From Aerococcus suis (GTDB lineage: Bacteria; Bacillota; Bacilli; Lactobacillales; Aerococcaceae): DNA of 64,000 nt. A program made the translations under genes and the position numbers. Below are positions 18,240 to 30,812 of this stretch, in pieces. Numbering within the stretch: the first letter of the stretch is position 1; the number at the start of each line of letters is the position of its first letter. The notes below the pieces were generated by a model. It did no database searches, was not told the origin of the DNA, and saw only the letters and a list, made by a program, of their open reading frames with translations. The stretch lies in NCBI RefSeq assembly GCF_900176325.1, contig NZ_FWXK01000003.1, positions 97,587-161,586 on the forward strand, given 5' to 3'.

Positions 18240-20252
18240 ATGGCGATTCAAGAATTACCCACTCAGGTTGCCAATCAAATTGCAGCTGGAGAGGTAGTCG
18301 AACGTCCAGCGTCAGTGGTTAAAGAATTAGTAGAAAATGCTATTGATGCGAATGCTAGTGAGATTATTGTATCTGTTGAAGAAGCTGGTTTAAGAGCAAT
18401 ACAAATAACTGATAATGGGCAAGGAATGTCGACTAGTGATGCACAGCTCGCATTTAAACGGCATGCAACGAGTAAAATTCATAGCCATCATGATTTGTTT
18501 CGTATTCGAACTTTAGGATTCCGTGGGGAAGCTTTACCTAGTATTGCGTCAGTCTCTGAAATTCATTTAGAAACGAGTGATGGTCATGAAGGAACGGAAT
18601 TAACCCTTAATGCTGGTGAAATTGTCGACCAACAATCATCGCATTTAAGACAAGGAACGACGATTCGTGTAGAAAATTTATTTTTCAATACACCAGCACG
18701 ATTAAAATATGTGAAGTCTTTACAAACAGAATTGTCTCATATTACAGATATCATTAATCGCGAAGCATTAAGTCATCCTGATATTCGTTTTATTTATGAG
18801 CATGATGGGAAATCGCTGTTGGAAACTAATGGTAAAGGTCGAGTCGAGGAAGTTTTGTCTGCTATTTATGGTTATCATCAAGCCAAACAGCTGTTACCGA
18901 TTAAAGGTGAAAGTTTAAATTTTGAAGTGACAGGTTTTGTTTCAAATCCTTCATTAACTCGAGCCAGTAAAAATTATTTGTCCTTATTTGTGAATGGACG
19001 TTACATTAAAAATTATGTGCTAAATCAAGCAATACTGAAAGGATACGGATCAAAATTAATGATTGGTCGTTATCCAATTGCGGCTATCTATATCACACTA
19101 GATCCTCAATTAGTCGATGTAAATGTTCATCCAACAAAACAAGAGGTACGTATTAGTAGTGAGGATGACTTGTATCATCTGATTCAACAAAGTGTCGATC
19201 AAGCCATCACCCCTGTTCAACGCATTCCGTCGACGGGACAGGAAACGCCAAATGTAACGATAGATAATAAGGCGTTAGGACACCAACAAGTGAGTACTGA
19301 AAAAGATCGTGGGGTTCAAAGTCGATTAGATTTTAACTCTCAATCTGTGTCTACAAGTGAGTTGCCAGCAAAAGAAAAAATATTAGATGACTCGACACAA
19401 CCTCCGACTACAAATTATGCTCAAGAACAGAGTAACGAGTCAGATAATGTGGTGAATGAAGACCATTTTATGCCGGAGTATTTGAAGCCTTATGCTCATG
19501 AAAAACAAGAAATTAAAGACGCTTCAAGTGATCAGGGTACTTATCTCAACACGGAAGAATTAGAGTCAGTGCCAACCAATCATCAAAGCTCTGTTTGGCG
19601 AACGGTAAAATTGGTTCAACAGACAGATGAGCAATCGTTTAATAATCAATTCCCTGATTTAGTATATGCAGGTCAAATTCAAGGGACATATTTAGCTTGT
19701 TATGATGAAACGGGGATGTATCTTGTTGATCAACATGCTGCTCAAGAGCGAATAAAATATGAATACTATCGGGAAGCTATTGCTCTGCAAGGACAAGATT
19801 TACAAAATTTATTAATTCCTTACGTGTTAGAATTTACGCAAGCTGAAAAACAAAAGATTGACCAAATGCTTCCTCGTTTAGTAGATATGGGAATTATTTT
19901 AGAACCTTTTGGTAATAATAGTTATGCTTTGCAAAAACATCCCCTTTGGATGGGAAATAAAAATATAGAACATATTGTGGAAGAATTGATTCAATTAGCC
20001 TTAGATGATCCGGATGCAACTGTTAAAGATTATCGGGAGGCAACAGCTATTATGATGAGTTGTAAACGATCGATAAAAGCCAATCACCATTTAGACGCAA
20101 GTGAAGCGAATCAATTATTAAATGATTTAGCGCATACTACAAACCCTTATAATTGCCCTCATGGACGTCCTGTGTTAATTCACTTTTCGAATTATGAAAT
20201 TGAACGACTTTTTAAAAGAATCCAAGACCCTCATCAAAGTCCTAAAGATTAG
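18240..20252 (+). CDS. mutL: DNA mismatch repair protein MutL
   Basis: GHKL-ATPase matchmaker of mismatch repair, 670 residues. N-terminal motifs ENAIDANAS, DNGQGM and GFRGEALPSI are present. The C-terminal domain has the endonuclease motif DQHAAQERIKYE and the CPHGRP motif, so this is a nicking MutL as in Bacillus, consistent with an organism without MutH. A poorly conserved Ser/Gln/Glu-rich linker spans about residues 335-465. ATG 18240 is preceded by GAGGAGG inside the end of mutS; an in-frame TTG at 18225 overlaps that site and is rejected. Confidence 0.96.
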   Translation: MAIQELPTQVANQIAAGEVVERPASVVKELVENAIDANASEIIVSVEEAGLRAIQITDNGQGMSTSDAQLAFKRHATSKIHSHHDLFRIRTLGFRGEALPSIASVSEIHLETSDGHEGTELTLNAGEIVDQQSSHLRQGTTIRVENLFFNTPARLKYVKSLQTELSHITDIINREALSHPDIRFIYEHDGKSLLETNGKGRVEEVLSAIYGYHQAKQLLPIKGESLNFEVTGFVSNPSLTRASKNYLSLFVNGRYIKNYVLNQAILKGYGSKLMIGRYPIAAIYITLDPQLVDVNVHPTKQEVRISSEDDLYHLIQQSVDQAITPVQRIPSTGQETPNVTIDNKALGHQQVSTEKDRGVQSRLDFNSQSVSTSELPAKEKILDDSTQPPTTNYAQEQSNESDNVVNEDHFMPEYLKPYAHEKQEIKDASSDQGTYLNTEELESVPTNHQSSVWRTVKLVQQTDEQSFNNQFPDLVYAGQIQGTYLACYDETGMYLVDQHAAQERIKYEYYREAIALQGQDLQNLLIPYVLEFTQAEKQKIDQMLPRLVDMGIILEPFGNNSYALQKHPLWMGNKNIEHIVEELIQLALDDPDATVKDYREATAIMMSCKRSIKANHHLDASEANQLLNDLAHTTNPYNCPHGRPVLIHFSNYEIERLFKRIQDPHQSPKD

Positions 20253-20321
20253 GAGCAATCATTCGGGGCAATGGATTAGAGTATGCTAAAATGAAGATAC
20301 TAACTCTTTGGAGGGATAATA

Positions 20322-20759
20322 ATGAATACTCACGAAAAAGAAAATCGTTTAAAAGAATTAGATGATATCCAATATGATGTGACACAAAATGCAGCGACAG
20401 AACGGCCATTTTCAGGTCAATATGATGATTTTTATGAAAAAGGAATTTATGTTGATATTGTTGATGGGAAACCATTATTTGCGTCAACAGATAAATATGA
20501 TGCTGGCTGTGGCTGGCCTAGTTTTTCAAAACCCATTACGGAAAGTGAGATTAAAGAGCTAACCGATACAACACATGGAATGGTAAGAACAGAAGTCCGT
20601 AGTGAAGGGGCTAATTCTCACCTAGGTCATGTCTTTAATGATGGGCCTAAAGAATTAGGCGGATTACGTTATTGTATTAATTCTGCATCCTTACGATTTG
20701 TACCTTTGGAAGATATGGATGCTGAAGGGTATGGCGATTTAAAAAAATTAGTCAAATAG
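20322..20759 (+). CDS. msrB: Peptide methionine (R)-S-oxide reductase MsrB
   Basis: Repairs R-methionine sulfoxide in proteins. 145 residues with the family blocks [17 protein letters not shown] and [11 protein letters not shown]; the catalytic cysteine is in RYCINS. The two CxxC zinc sites of other MsrB forms are absent. An extended -10 (TGCTAAAAT, 20284-20292) lies upstream and GGAGGG precedes the ATG. The gene sits between mismatch repair and ruvAB as a separate small unit. No msrA is in the window. Confidence 0.95.
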   Translation: MNTHEKENRLKELDDIQYDVTQNAATERPFSGQYDDFYEKGIYVDIVDGKPLFASTDKYDAGCGWPSFSKPITESEIKELTDTTHGMVRTEVRSEGANSHLGHVFNDGPKELGGLRYCINSASLRFVPLEDMDAEGYGDLKKLVK

Positions 20760-20775
20760 GTGAGTGACAAAAGGA

Positions 20776-21384
20776 ATGTTTGAATATATCATTGGAAAAC
20801 TTGACCATGTAGCACCAGATGGCATTGTGGTTGAAACGTATGGGATTGGCTATTTCATTTATATGGCCAATCCTTATCGTTTTCAAGCGCAAGTTGGTCA
20901 GGAATGTAAAGTTTGGATTTATCAATCGGTATCTGAAAATGATTTACGATTATATGGATTTATATCAAAAGCTGAAAAATATTTATTTATGCAATTAATT
21001 TCAGTGAATGGCATTGGACCTAAATCAGCTCTCTCTATACTTAGTTTAGAAGATAATAATGGTTTAGTTCAGGCGATTCAAAATGAAAATTTGACATTTT
21101 TAACGAAATTTCCTGGTGTCGGGAAAAAAACGGCACAACGTATTATTTTAGATTTGCAGGATAAGATTGTCTCTTACGAAGATGTGGGCCAAGAAAAACC
21201 AAGTGATAATCGTAGAATGAGTGATAATCAGCCTAATTATATTACGGAATTAGAAGAAGCATTAGCTAGTTTAGGATATTCTGCGAGGGAAATAAAGCGG
21301 GCAGTCAAACAATCGGATTTCACTGGAGTGGAAACGACTGCTGATGCGATAAGAGTAGCGTTACGGTTTATCACTAAGGGATAG
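20776..21384 (+). CDS. ruvA: Holliday junction branch-migration protein RuvA
   Basis: Tetrameric junction-binding subunit. 202 residues from ATG 20776 (MFEYIIGKL, the usual family start): an OB-fold domain (1-63), tandem helix-hairpin-helix motifs ([10 protein letters not shown] and [12 protein letters not shown]) and a C-terminal RuvB-binding helical domain. GTG 20764 is an alternative start with only an adjacent AGGTGA; translation signals are ambiguous here. ruvB follows after 14 bases. Confidence 0.94.
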   Translation: MFEYIIGKLDHVAPDGIVVETYGIGYFIYMANPYRFQAQVGQECKVWIYQSVSENDLRLYGFISKAEKYLFMQLISVNGIGPKSALSILSLEDNNGLVQAIQNENLTFLTKFPGVGKKTAQRIILDLQDKIVSYEDVGQEKPSDNRRMSDNQPNYITELEEALASLGYSAREIKRAVKQSDFTGVETTADAIRVALRFITKG

Positions 21385-21398
21385 AAAGGACGATTAAT

Positions 21399-22415
21399 AT
21401 GGATGACAGCATTTTCCATGAAAATTCTCCAGAAAAACAACCGGAAGAGATCGCCATGGAAGCCTCTATTCGTCCCCAAACGTTTGCAGATTATATCGGC
21501 CAGGCGGAACTAAAAACGGAACTACAAGTGTATATTTCGGCCGCCTTAGCACGTGATGAGTCGCTCGATCATGTGCTTATATACGGACCACCTGGATTAG
21601 GGAAAACCACATTAAGTACAGTTATTGCGAATGAAATGCACGTTAATATACAAACAACGAGTGGACCAGCTATTGAGAAGACAGGCGATTTATTAGTTCT
21701 ATTAAATGAATTAGAACCAGGAGATATTTTATTTATTGATGAAATTCATCGCTTACCAAGACAAGTGGAAGAGATGTTATATAGTGCTATGGAGGACTTT
21801 CAGGTGGACATTATTATTGGTCAAGATGAAGGGGCTCATCCTGTCCATTTTCCGTTACCTCCTTTTACGCTTATTGGAGCCACAACACGACCAGGTGCAT
21901 TATCAGCACCTCTCCGTCATCGCTTCGGGATTGTTTCACATATGCGCTACTACAACCAAGAAGAATTACAACAAGTGGTTCAACGAACTAGCCATGTTTT
22001 TCATTCTCAAATATTAGATGATGCGAGTCTAGAGATCGGACGTCGCTCTCGAGGAACACCAAGAATTGCGAACCGTTTGTTTAGAAGAGTAAGGGATTTT
22101 GCCCAAGTCTATCGACAAGACGATTGTATTGACTTATCTATTACACAAGAAGCTCTAAATGTTTTGAATGTTGATGAATGTGGTCTTGATAGTATCGATC
22201 GGAAAATTTTACAGCTTATGATTCAATTTTATAACGGTGGTCCGGTAGGGTTATCAACTATCGCAGCTAATCTGTCTGAGGATACTACGACAATTGAAGA
22301 TATGTATGAACCTTATTTAATTCAACAAGGTTTTTTACAGCGAACACCTAGAGGACGAATCGTAACGGACAAAGGATTTAAACACTTAGGATTGACAAAA
22401 CAGGAGGATCGTTAA
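21399..22415 (+). CDS. ruvB: Holliday junction helicase RuvB
   Basis: AAA+ motor that drives branch migration with RuvA. 338 residues: Walker [10 protein letters not shown], Walker [10 protein letters not shown], sensor 1 around GATTRPGAL, arginine finger region SAPLRHRFG, and a C-terminal winged helix ending [16 protein letters not shown] precedes ATG 21399. queA starts one base after its stop, so the two are translationally linked. Confidence 0.97.
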   Translation: MDDSIFHENSPEKQPEEIAMEASIRPQTFADYIGQAELKTELQVYISAALARDESLDHVLIYGPPGLGKTTLSTVIANEMHVNIQTTSGPAIEKTGDLLVLLNELEPGDILFIDEIHRLPRQVEEMLYSAMEDFQVDIIIGQDEGAHPVHFPLPPFTLIGATTRPGALSAPLRHRFGIVSHMRYYNQEELQQVVQRTSHVFHSQILDDASLEIGRRSRGTPRIANRLFRRVRDFAQVYRQDDCIDLSITQEALNVLNVDECGLDSIDRKILQLMIQFYNGGPVGLSTIAANLSEDTTTIEDMYEPYLIQQGFLQRTPRGRIVTDKGFKHLGLTKQEDR

Positions 22416-22416
22416 C

Positions 22417-23532
22417 GTGGGATTAACAACGAATGATTTTGACTTTGAATTACCGGAAGAATTAATTGCTCAGACACCAATACCCAATCGTTTAGGAAGT
22501 AAATTATTAACGTTAGACGCGCAGACAGGTGACTATCAAGATGGACATTTTCCTGACTTAGCTGACCAGTTAGAAGCGGGTGATGTTTTAGTATTAAATA
22601 ACACGCGTGTTTTGCCAGCGCGTTTATATGGTGTGAAAGAGGAAACAGGCGGTCACCAAGAAGTTCTATTATTAAATAATATCGAAGGCGATAAATGGGA
22701 AGTGTTGATGAAACCAGCCCGTCGAGCAAAAGTAGGGTCAACGGTAACATTTGGTAATGGGGATTTAAAAGCTACGGTGACTAAAGAACTGGAGCATGGC
22801 GGACGTATTGTTGAATTTTCTTACGATGGCATTTTTCTAGAAATTTTGGAAAGTTTAGGTGAAATGCCTCTCCCTCCTTATATTAAAGAAAAATTAGATA
22901 ATCCTGACCGGTATCAAACGGTTTATGCCAAAGAAAATGGGTCAGCTGCGGCTCCAACTGCTGGGTTACATTTTACAACTGAGTTTTTAGAAGAACTAAA
23001 AGCTAAAGGGGTAAAAATTGCCTACTTGACGTTACATGTGGGACTCGGAACATTCCGGCCAGTAACGGCGGAAGCTATCGATGATCATCATATGCATGCT
23101 GAATTTTATCGTTTTGATGAGCAAGCCGCCCAAATGATTAACGAAGCAAAGGCTAATCATCATCGTGTGATTGCAGTTGGAACAACGTCTATTCGGACGT
23201 TAGAAACGATAGGGACTAAGTTTAACGGTGAAATCAAACCTGATTCTGGATGGACGGATATTTTTATTGCCCCAGGTTATGAATTTAAAGTAGTGGATGC
23301 TTTCATCACTAATTTCCATTTACCAAAATCAACGTTGATTATGCTAGTCAGTGCATTTGCTGGACGCCAACACGTGCTCAATGCATATTCTCATGCAGTA
23401 GACGAACGTTATCGTTTCTTTAGCTTTGGTGATGCGATGTTTTTAAAAGGCCCTCAATTTTTAGATCCAGAATTGACGGATGATGACATCGCTGCGGCTA
23501 AACAACGGAATCAATCGTTACTTGCTAAATAA
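22417..23532 (+). CDS. queA: S-adenosylmethionine:tRNA ribosyltransferase-isomerase QueA
   Basis: Makes epoxyqueuosine on tRNA by transferring the ribosyl part of SAM, a late step of queuosine synthesis. 371 residues with the conserved [28 protein letters not shown] and [10 protein letters not shown] blocks. GTG 22417 is used, with AGGAGGAT about 10 bases upstream inside ruvB. The ruvAB-queA order is widespread in Firmicutes. No other queuosine gene is in the window. Confidence 0.95.
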   Translation: MGLTTNDFDFELPEELIAQTPIPNRLGSKLLTLDAQTGDYQDGHFPDLADQLEAGDVLVLNNTRVLPARLYGVKEETGGHQEVLLLNNIEGDKWEVLMKPARRAKVGSTVTFGNGDLKATVTKELEHGGRIVEFSYDGIFLEILESLGEMPLPPYIKEKLDNPDRYQTVYAKENGSAAAPTAGLHFTTEFLEELKAKGVKIAYLTLHVGLGTFRPVTAEAIDDHHMHAEFYRFDEQAAQMINEAKANHHRVIAVGTTSIRTLETIGTKFNGEIKPDSGWTDIFIAPGYEFKVVDAFITNFHLPKSTLIMLVSAFAGRQHVLNAYSHAVDERYRFFSFGDAMFLKGPQFLDPELTDDDIAAAKQRNQSLLAK

Positions 23533-23564
23533 TAATCGTTTCGCTTATTAGAGGGGGAAATTCG

Positions 23565-26500
23565 ATGATTGCACCGTTACAAGTAATTAGTGCTTATTCT
23601 CTGTTGCAGAGCCCTTTGTCAATTTCTGAATATATTACTCGTGGAGAAGAACTCCATTATCAAGCCTTAGGATTAGCCGATGTCAATGTATTATATGGGG
23701 CATTGGCTTTTTATCGTGAATGTGTCCGTAAACAAATAAAACCGCTTATTGGCTTGACCATTGATTTTTCAGTCTATGACTCCTTACTCAATAATCATAA
23801 ATTAATAATTTATGCGAAAAATTATGCGGGATACCAATCATTAATGCAAATAAGTACTTATTTACAATGTGAAAGTCATGTTAAAGTCACAGATATTGAA
23901 AGCATACTTTTTACAAATGGTGAAAATCTTATTGTTATTTTTGAGGCTAATAATGGGCCTCATATGGCTGGAATAAAAACTAATGATTTCGAGCAGGCAG
24001 CACAAATCGTTCACCATTATCGTAGTCATTTACCACAAGATCATTTATATATAGGATTAAATGCACAGAGCCGAGCCTATTATCACTTGGAGGCAATTAA
24101 TAATTTATCTAAAAAATTACAAGTGCCATTAATTGCAACACCAGAAATTTCTTATTTATATCCTGACGACATGTTAGCAGAAATCATCTTAAAGGCTATC
24201 AATCGTAATGAGACAGTTGATGACTTCGAAACAGTATTATCGCAAAAAGGCGTCCAGTATTTAGAGTCGCCAGACGAAGTCAAACGGAAATATACTCAAC
24301 TTCATCAAGAAGAGGCACTTGAACAACTGGAAAAAGTCGTGCAAATGATGGATTTGGAAATGCCAAAGCAAGAGACATTACTGCCCGAATTTCCTTTGCC
24401 CGATGATGTGAATAGTGCCGGTGAGTATTTAAAAAATTTAGCATTTAGTGGATTATCTTCTCAAATTAAACAACCGACAACTGAATATACCCAGCGATTA
24501 ACGTATGAACTTCAAGTAATACATGAGATGGGGTATGATGATTATTTCCTCATTGTATGGGATGTTTTAGCGTACGCTAGAAAACAGCATATCATGTTAG
24601 GAGCTGGACGTGGGTCAGCTGCTGGCTCCTTAGTTGCCTTTTCTTTAGGAATTACTGGAGTCGATCCCATTAAAAATGATTTACTATTTGAACGTTTTTT
24701 AAATCCAGAACGACAAAATATGCCTGATATTGATTTAGATTTTCCCGATAATCGAAGACAAGATATTTTAAATTATGTTTATCATAAATATGGTCAGGAT
24801 CATGTTGCCCAAATTGCTACTTTTGGGACTTTTGCTGCCAGAAAAGCAATTCGTGACGTTGGTTCCGCACTAGGAAAAAGCCAAGAAACATTATCTCAAT
24901 GGGCGAATACAATTCCTAAAACGGGAAATAATTCGCTAGAATCAGTTTTTAAAGCATCTGACAGATTGAGAACTTTGATTCACCAGGAAACCCAAGGAGA
25001 ACTTTGGTTTAAGCTGGCTAAACGTATTGAAGGATTACCAAGACATGTTTCAACTCATGCGGCAGGAGTGATTATTTCTAAATCACCTTTACGTGATCAT
25101 CTTCCGTTACAACAAGGAAATCATGGCATTTGGAACTCACAATTTACAATGAATGATGTCGAGTCTTTGGGACTGCTTAAAATGGACTTTTTAAGTTTAA
25201 TTAACTTAACCATTTTGCAAAAAGCGACACAATCTGCTAGTCGACTAGCTGGTAAATCGCTTAATCCTAAAGCATTTGATCAGAATGATGATCAAGTTTA
25301 CGCGTTATTTCGTCGTGCAGAAACATTTGGAGTGTTTCAATTTGAATCAGAAGGAATTCGTCAAGTGCTAAGACGTGTTCAGCCAACAAGTATGGATGAT
25401 ATTGCAGCAGTCAATGCTTTGTATCGTCCAGGTCCTATGCAACAGATTGACCATTTTGTGAAACGAAAACATGGTCAAGAACCGATAACCTATCCTCATC
25501 CTGATTTAGAACCGATTTTAGCGCCTACGTATGGCATTATGGTTTATCAGGAACAAGTAATGCAAGTGACACAAAAAATAGCTGGCTTTACTTTGGGACA
25601 AGCAGATTTATTGCGGCGAGCAATGAGTAAGAAAAAACTAGCCATTATGTCAGAAATGAAAGGTCAGTTTATTGAAGGTGCGAAGAGTAAAGGATATACA
25701 GAGGATACGGCTGTCACTATTTATAATTACATTGAAGCTTTCGCAAATTATGGATTTAATAAATCACACGCTTATGCCTATTCATATTTAGCTTATCAGC
25801 TAGCGTGGCTTAAAGTACATTATCCAACTGCTTTTTACTATGGTAACTTAGAAGTCGTTAATACCTTTGATAAGAAAGGCTCACAATTATTGGCCGAAGC
25901 GAAACAAAAAGACGTGCTGATTAATATTCCCGATATTAATCAGAGCTATGTGAATTTACAAGTTGTGAATGAGCAAACGCTGCAATTAGGCTTGCAAAAT
26001 ATTAAAGGATTGCCAAAACAAGTTGCAAAAGAAATTGTTCAAGGGAGACAAATGAATGGGAAATATAAGGATTTGTTCCAATTTGTTAATCGTCTTCCTA
26101 AAACAGTGATTAAAGAAGAACACTTAATTCGTTTGGCTAAATCCGGTGCTTTTGATGGCATGGCATTTAATCGACGCACGATTATTGAAGAGGCAATTCC
26201 TAAATTATTGGCTCATGTTCAATTGTTTGGACAAAACAATACGCAACAAACTCAATTATCGTTTGATGCAGAATTGGAAAACGATGAATTATTTATGCCT
26301 CAAATTTCCCCATGTCGTGAATATAGTGATCGTGAATTAATGACTGGAGAAATTGAAACTTTAGGCCAAGCATTTTCTGTGAATATCTATGAGCGTTATA
26401 CTATTTTCTTCCGTAAAGGCCTATTAACACCTATTGAACGGTTAAAATCAGGGGATAAAGCTTGGATAATTGGTGAAATTGTCGATTTTAAACGTATCCG

Positions 26501-26972
26501 CACCAAAAAAGGAGATCCTATGGCATTTGCGACCCTTGAGGACGAAACGGGTGCTATTTCTTTAACACTATTTCCACAAACATATATTGATGAGGCGAGC
26601 CGTGTTCATATGCAAGCTCAATTGTGCTGTTATGGGCGAGTAGAGATGCGAAATGGACAATTACAAATGATTGTTCAAAAAACTCAGTTATTAAATAAAG
26701 AACTATACTCTCATTTATTACAAAAAATAAGCCATTCACCTTTCCGTACAGCGTTGAAGATAAAAGTAACTGATCGGGAAACAGCATCAAAAAGTAAAAG
26801 TGAATTAGTTCACATAATTAAGAAAAATCCAGGAAAAGTTCGCTTACATTTTACCTTAGAACAAGAAAAAGAAAAATATTGGTTAGCGGATAAATTTAAT
26901 GTGCAATTAAACGCAGAGATGTTATCAGAACTTGCTAACTTGTATGGACAAGCTAATATTAAGCTAGAGTAA
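23565..26972 (+). CDS. dnaE: DNA polymerase III alpha subunit, DnaE type
   Basis: C-family replicative polymerase, probably extending primers on the lagging strand beside PolC as in Bacillus (family knowledge). 1135 residues: PHP domain (about 1-270), polymerase core with PDIDLDFPD near residues 386-394, helix-hairpin-helix region near 830, and a C-terminal OB fold with KGDPMAFATLEDETG. The PHP metal ligands look lost: the first HxH position reads QVISAY. GAGGGGG precedes ATG 23565. Its stop codon lies inside the cre-like palindrome upstream of pfkA. Confidence 0.95.
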   Translation: MIAPLQVISAYSLLQSPLSISEYITRGEELHYQALGLADVNVLYGALAFYRECVRKQIKPLIGLTIDFSVYDSLLNNHKLIIYAKNYAGYQSLMQISTYLQCESHVKVTDIESILFTNGENLIVIFEANNGPHMAGIKTNDFEQAAQIVHHYRSHLPQDHLYIGLNAQSRAYYHLEAINNLSKKLQVPLIATPEISYLYPDDMLAEIILKAINRNETVDDFETVLSQKGVQYLESPDEVKRKYTQLHQEEALEQLEKVVQMMDLEMPKQETLLPEFPLPDDVNSAGEYLKNLAFSGLSSQIKQPTTEYTQRLTYELQVIHEMGYDDYFLIVWDVLAYARKQHIMLGAGRGSAAGSLVAFSLGITGVDPIKNDLLFERFLNPERQNMPDIDLDFPDNRRQDILNYVYHKYGQDHVAQIATFGTFAARKAIRDVGSALGKSQETLSQWANTIPKTGNNSLESVFKASDRLRTLIHQETQGELWFKLAKRIEGLPRHVSTHAAGVIISKSPLRDHLPLQQGNHGIWNSQFTMNDVESLGLLKMDFLSLINLTILQKATQSASRLAGKSLNPKAFDQNDDQVYALFRRAETFGVFQFESEGIRQVLRRVQPTSMDDIAAVNALYRPGPMQQIDHFVKRKHGQEPITYPHPDLEPILAPTYGIMVYQEQVMQVTQKIAGFTLGQADLLRRAMSKKKLAIMSEMKGQFIEGAKSKGYTEDTAVTIYNYIEAFANYGFNKSHAYAYSYLAYQLAWLKVHYPTAFYYGNLEVVNTFDKKGSQLLAEAKQKDVLINIPDINQSYVNLQVVNEQTLQLGLQNIKGLPKQVAKEIVQGRQMNGKYKDLFQFVNRLPKTVIKEEHLIRLAKSGAFDGMAFNRRTIIEEAIPKLLAHVQLFGQNNTQQTQLSFDAELENDELFMPQISPCREYSDRELMTGEIETLGQAFSVNIYERYTIFFRKGLLTPIERLKSGDKAWIIGEIVDFKRIRTKKGDPMAFATLEDETGAISLTLFPQTYIDEASRVHMQAQLCCYGRVEMRNGQLQMIVQKTQLLNKELYSHLLQKISHSPFRTALKIKVTDRETASKSKSELVHIIKKNPGKVRLHFTLEQEKEKYWLADKFNVQLNAEMLSELANLYGQANIKLE

Positions 26973-26981
26973 ACGTTTACT
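26968..26981. promoter_or_regulatory. cre-like palindrome upstream of pfkA-pyk
   Basis: AGTAAACGTTTACT is a perfect 14-base palindrome matching the CcpA cre consensus TGWAANCGNTNWCA at all defined positions except the two outer bases. It sits at the dnaE stop, about 90 bases before pfkA. CcpA activates pfk-pyk operons from upstream sites in lactococci, so activation by glucose is plausible (inference). A -10-like TATAGT is at 27033-27038. Confidence 0.7.
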
Positions 26982-27029
26982 TGAATAAAATTGATAAAAA
27001 TAAAAGACATCCTCTTAAATTTTTGTTAA

Positions 27030-28043
<1,014 letters not shown>

Positions 28044-28070
28044 TTTCGGCATAATGAAGGAGATTATATC

Positions 28071-29834
28071 ATGCAAAAAAGAACTAAAATTATTTGTACA
28101 ATTGGCCCAGCTTCTGAATCTGTAGAAACATTAATGCAATTAATGGAATCAGGCATGAATATTGCCCGTTTAAATTTCTCTCATGGTGATCATGAAGAAC
28201 ATCTTGCACGAATCAAAAATATTCGTGAAGCTGCTAAAAAAGTTGGCAAACGTATCGGACTATTACTAGATACTAAAGGTCCAGAAATTCGTACCCATGA
28301 TATGAAAAATCACGAACCAGTATTCTTAGAAAAAGGAACTGAAGTTCGCGTAGCAATGGATGAAGTTGCTGGAGATGCATCAAAAATCTCTGTTACTTAT
28401 GATGAACTAATTAACGACGTAAATGTTGGTTCTCGTATTTTAATTGACGATGGATTAGTTGAATTACGTGTAACAGAAATCGACAATGATGTTAACGAAA
28501 TCGTAACAGTTGTTGAAAACAGCGGAACAATTAAAGATAAAAAAGGTGTTAACGTTCCTGGCGTTTCTGTTCAATTACCTGGTATTACAGAAAAAGATGC
28601 CAACGATATTCGCTTTGGTTTAGAAAATGATATTGACTATATTGCGGCTTCATTTGTTCGTAAACCAGCTGACGTTTTAGAAATTCGTGAAATTTTAGAA
28701 GATACTGGTAATGAAACTGTTCAAATCATTCCAAAAATTGAAAACCAAGAAGGTGTTGATAATTTAGATGATATTTTATCAGTATCTGATGGATTAATGA
28801 TTGCTCGTGGAGACTTAGGAGTAGAAATTCCAACTGAAGCAGTTCCTAGTGTACAAAAAGAAATGATTCGTAAATGTAATCAACTAGGTAAACCAGTCGT
28901 AACAGCAACTCAAATGTTAGACTCTATGCAACGTAATCCTCGTCCAACACGTGCCGAAGCTTCTGACGTTGCGAATGCTATTTACGATGGAACAGATGCT
29001 ATCATGTTATCAGGGGAAACTGCAGCAGGTGACTACCCAATTCAAGCAGTTCAAACAATGAATCGTATTGCTTTAAGTACAGAAGCTGAATTAGCCGACC
29101 ATGACAGCTATGTATTAAAACGTAATAGCAAACATGATATGGCAGAAGCCATTAGCCAATCAGTTGCACACACTGCTCACAATTTAAAAATTAAAACAAT
29201 CGTGGCTGCTACTGAATCAGGCCATACGGCTAAAATGATTTCTAAATACCGTCCAAACTCAACAATTATCGCAGCAACCTTCTCTGAAAGCCAAGCAAAT
29301 AAATTAGTTTTAGCTTGGGGTGTTGAACCATTTGTTATGGAAAAACCAGAATCAACAGATGAAATGATGACACAAGCAGCATATATTGCTAAAGAGTCAG
29401 GTTACGCTGATGATGGTGACTTAATTTTAATTTCTGCAGGTGTTCCTGTTGGTGAACGTGGTACGACAAACTTGATGAAAATTCAATTAATTGGTAAAAA
29501 ATTAGTTGAAGGTCAAGGTATCGGTCAAAAAAGCGTTATCGGACATGCTGTAATTGCTGAAGATGCCGCAGAAGCAGAACGTGATGTTCTTGACCAATCT
29601 GTCTTAGTTCTTAAATCAACAGATAAAGACTATAACGAAGCGATTAAACGCGCTCAAGCAGTTATTGTTGAAGAAGGTGGCTTAACTAGTCATGCAGCAG
29701 TTGTTGCAGTAGATAGCCAAACACCTGTTATTGTTGGTGCAAAAGACGCAACTAAAATTATTGAAGATGGTCAATTAATTACGGTAGACACTCGTCGCGG
29801 TATCGTGTACGATGGAGCTACAACAACTATCTAA
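28071..29834 (+). CDS. pyk: Pyruvate kinase
   Basis: Last step of glycolysis, PEP to pyruvate with ATP formation. 587 residues: TIM barrel with substrate residues in [23 protein letters not shown] and the conserved [20 protein letters not shown]; allosteric C domain; and the extra C-terminal PEP-utiliser-like domain (about 475-587, with [10 protein letters not shown]) found in bacilli and lactobacilli. That domain keeps the histidine but is thought to be structural. Operon with pfkA, ending at a strong terminator. Very regular codon use suggests high expression. Confidence 0.98.
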   Translation: MQKRTKIICTIGPASESVETLMQLMESGMNIARLNFSHGDHEEHLARIKNIREAAKKVGKRIGLLLDTKGPEIRTHDMKNHEPVFLEKGTEVRVAMDEVAGDASKISVTYDELINDVNVGSRILIDDGLVELRVTEIDNDVNEIVTVVENSGTIKDKKGVNVPGVSVQLPGITEKDANDIRFGLENDIDYIAASFVRKPADVLEIREILEDTGNETVQIIPKIENQEGVDNLDDILSVSDGLMIARGDLGVEIPTEAVPSVQKEMIRKCNQLGKPVVTATQMLDSMQRNPRPTRAEASDVANAIYDGTDAIMLSGETAAGDYPIQAVQTMNRIALSTEAELADHDSYVLKRNSKHDMAEAISQSVAHTAHNLKIKTIVAATESGHTAKMISKYRPNSTIIAATFSESQANKLVLAWGVEPFVMEKPESTDEMMTQAAYIAKESGYADDGDLILISAGVPVGERGTTNLMKIQLIGKKLVEGQGIGQKSVIGHAVIAEDAAEAERDVLDQSVLVLKSTDKDYNEAIKRAQAVIVEEGGLTSHAAVVAVDSQTPVIVGAKDATKIIEDGQLITVDTRRGIVYDGATTTI

Positions 29835-29855
29835 GCTTAAATTCTTACGAAATAA

Positions 29856-29889
29856 AAAAGGCTGGGAGAGTCTCCCAGCCTTTTCTTTT
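29856..29889 (+). terminator. Terminator of pfkA-pyk
   Basis: AAAAGGCTGGGAGA, a 2-base loop, CTCCCAGCCTTTT: a near-perfect long stem with A and T flanks. Confidence 0.95.
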
Positions 29890-29907
29890 AATGAAAGAGG
29901 GGATACT

Positions 29908-30780
29908 GTGAATGAACGTTTAGGAACGATTATATCTGCTTTGATTATTGATGAAAATGAAAATAATTATTTTGCGCAGATTGATGGCATCACCTATCGC
30001 TTGATGAAAACCACTCAAAATCATCAAATTGGAGAAATGGTGCAAGGATTCGCTTATGTCAATCATAAAGGGGAAGCCATGTTGACAGAATCGATTCCAA
30101 CGATTCAACAAGGACGGTACGATTTTGCAAGTGTCACTAAAGTGCGCAAAGATTTAGGTGTCTTTGTTGATATTGGATTACCTGATAAAGAAATTGTGGT
30201 TTCATTAGACTTTTTACCGAGTGAAACACGATTATGGCCAAAAGTAGGTGATCAATTATTGGTCGCTCTAACCGTTGATAAAAAAGATCGTATTTGGGCG
30301 GAACCTGCTAACGATGATATTTTCAGACAAATTGCTATCCCTCCAAAAGGCAAAGAAAAACAATGGCGGAATCAAGAAGTAGAAGGTATTGTCTATCATG
30401 CTAAATTGGTTGGTTCATATGTTTTAACAAGTGATTACCATTTAGCTTTTATTCATGAAAGTGAGCGAGAAGAAGAACCTCGATTAGGCCAAAAAGTTAA
30501 TGGACGCATTATTGGTATTGGGCAATTTCATACGCTAAACCTATCATTAAAACCTTTAGCGTATGAAATGATTAGTGAAGATGCGCAGATGATATTAGCT
30601 TTATTAACACGTCAGCCTGATCATTTCTTACCTTATCATGATAAAAGTGATCCACAAGCGATTAGAGAGTACTTTAATATTTCCAAAGCCCAATTTAAAC
30701 GCGCTTTAGGAAACTTACTAAAACATCGCAAAGTAATCCAAGAAACTGATGGAATACGCTTGAAAGAAGAGAGTCACTGA
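29908..30780 (+). CDS. cvfB: S1-domain RNA-binding protein, CvfB family
   Basis: 290 residues in the CvfB/YitL layout: three S1-type OB folds (about 1-60, 65-130, 145-210) and a C-terminal winged helix (about 225-285, FNISKAQFKRALGNLLKHRK). Staphylococcal CvfB binds RNA and affects virulence-gene expression; the role here is inferred. GTG 29908 is the start, with AAAGAGGGGAT upstream; in-frame codons further upstream run through the pyk terminator and are rejected. Confidence 0.88.
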   Translation: MNERLGTIISALIIDENENNYFAQIDGITYRLMKTTQNHQIGEMVQGFAYVNHKGEAMLTESIPTIQQGRYDFASVTKVRKDLGVFVDIGLPDKEIVVSLDFLPSETRLWPKVGDQLLVALTVDKKDRIWAEPANDDIFRQIAIPPKGKEKQWRNQEVEGIVYHAKLVGSYVLTSDYHLAFIHESEREEEPRLGQKVNGRIIGIGQFHTLNLSLKPLAYEMISEDAQMILALLTRQPDHFLPYHDKSDPQAIREYFNISKAQFKRALGNLLKHRKVIQETDGIRLKEESH

Positions 30781-30812
30781 GAGAATTAATTTATATTTTT
30801 GGGGGGTAAAAA

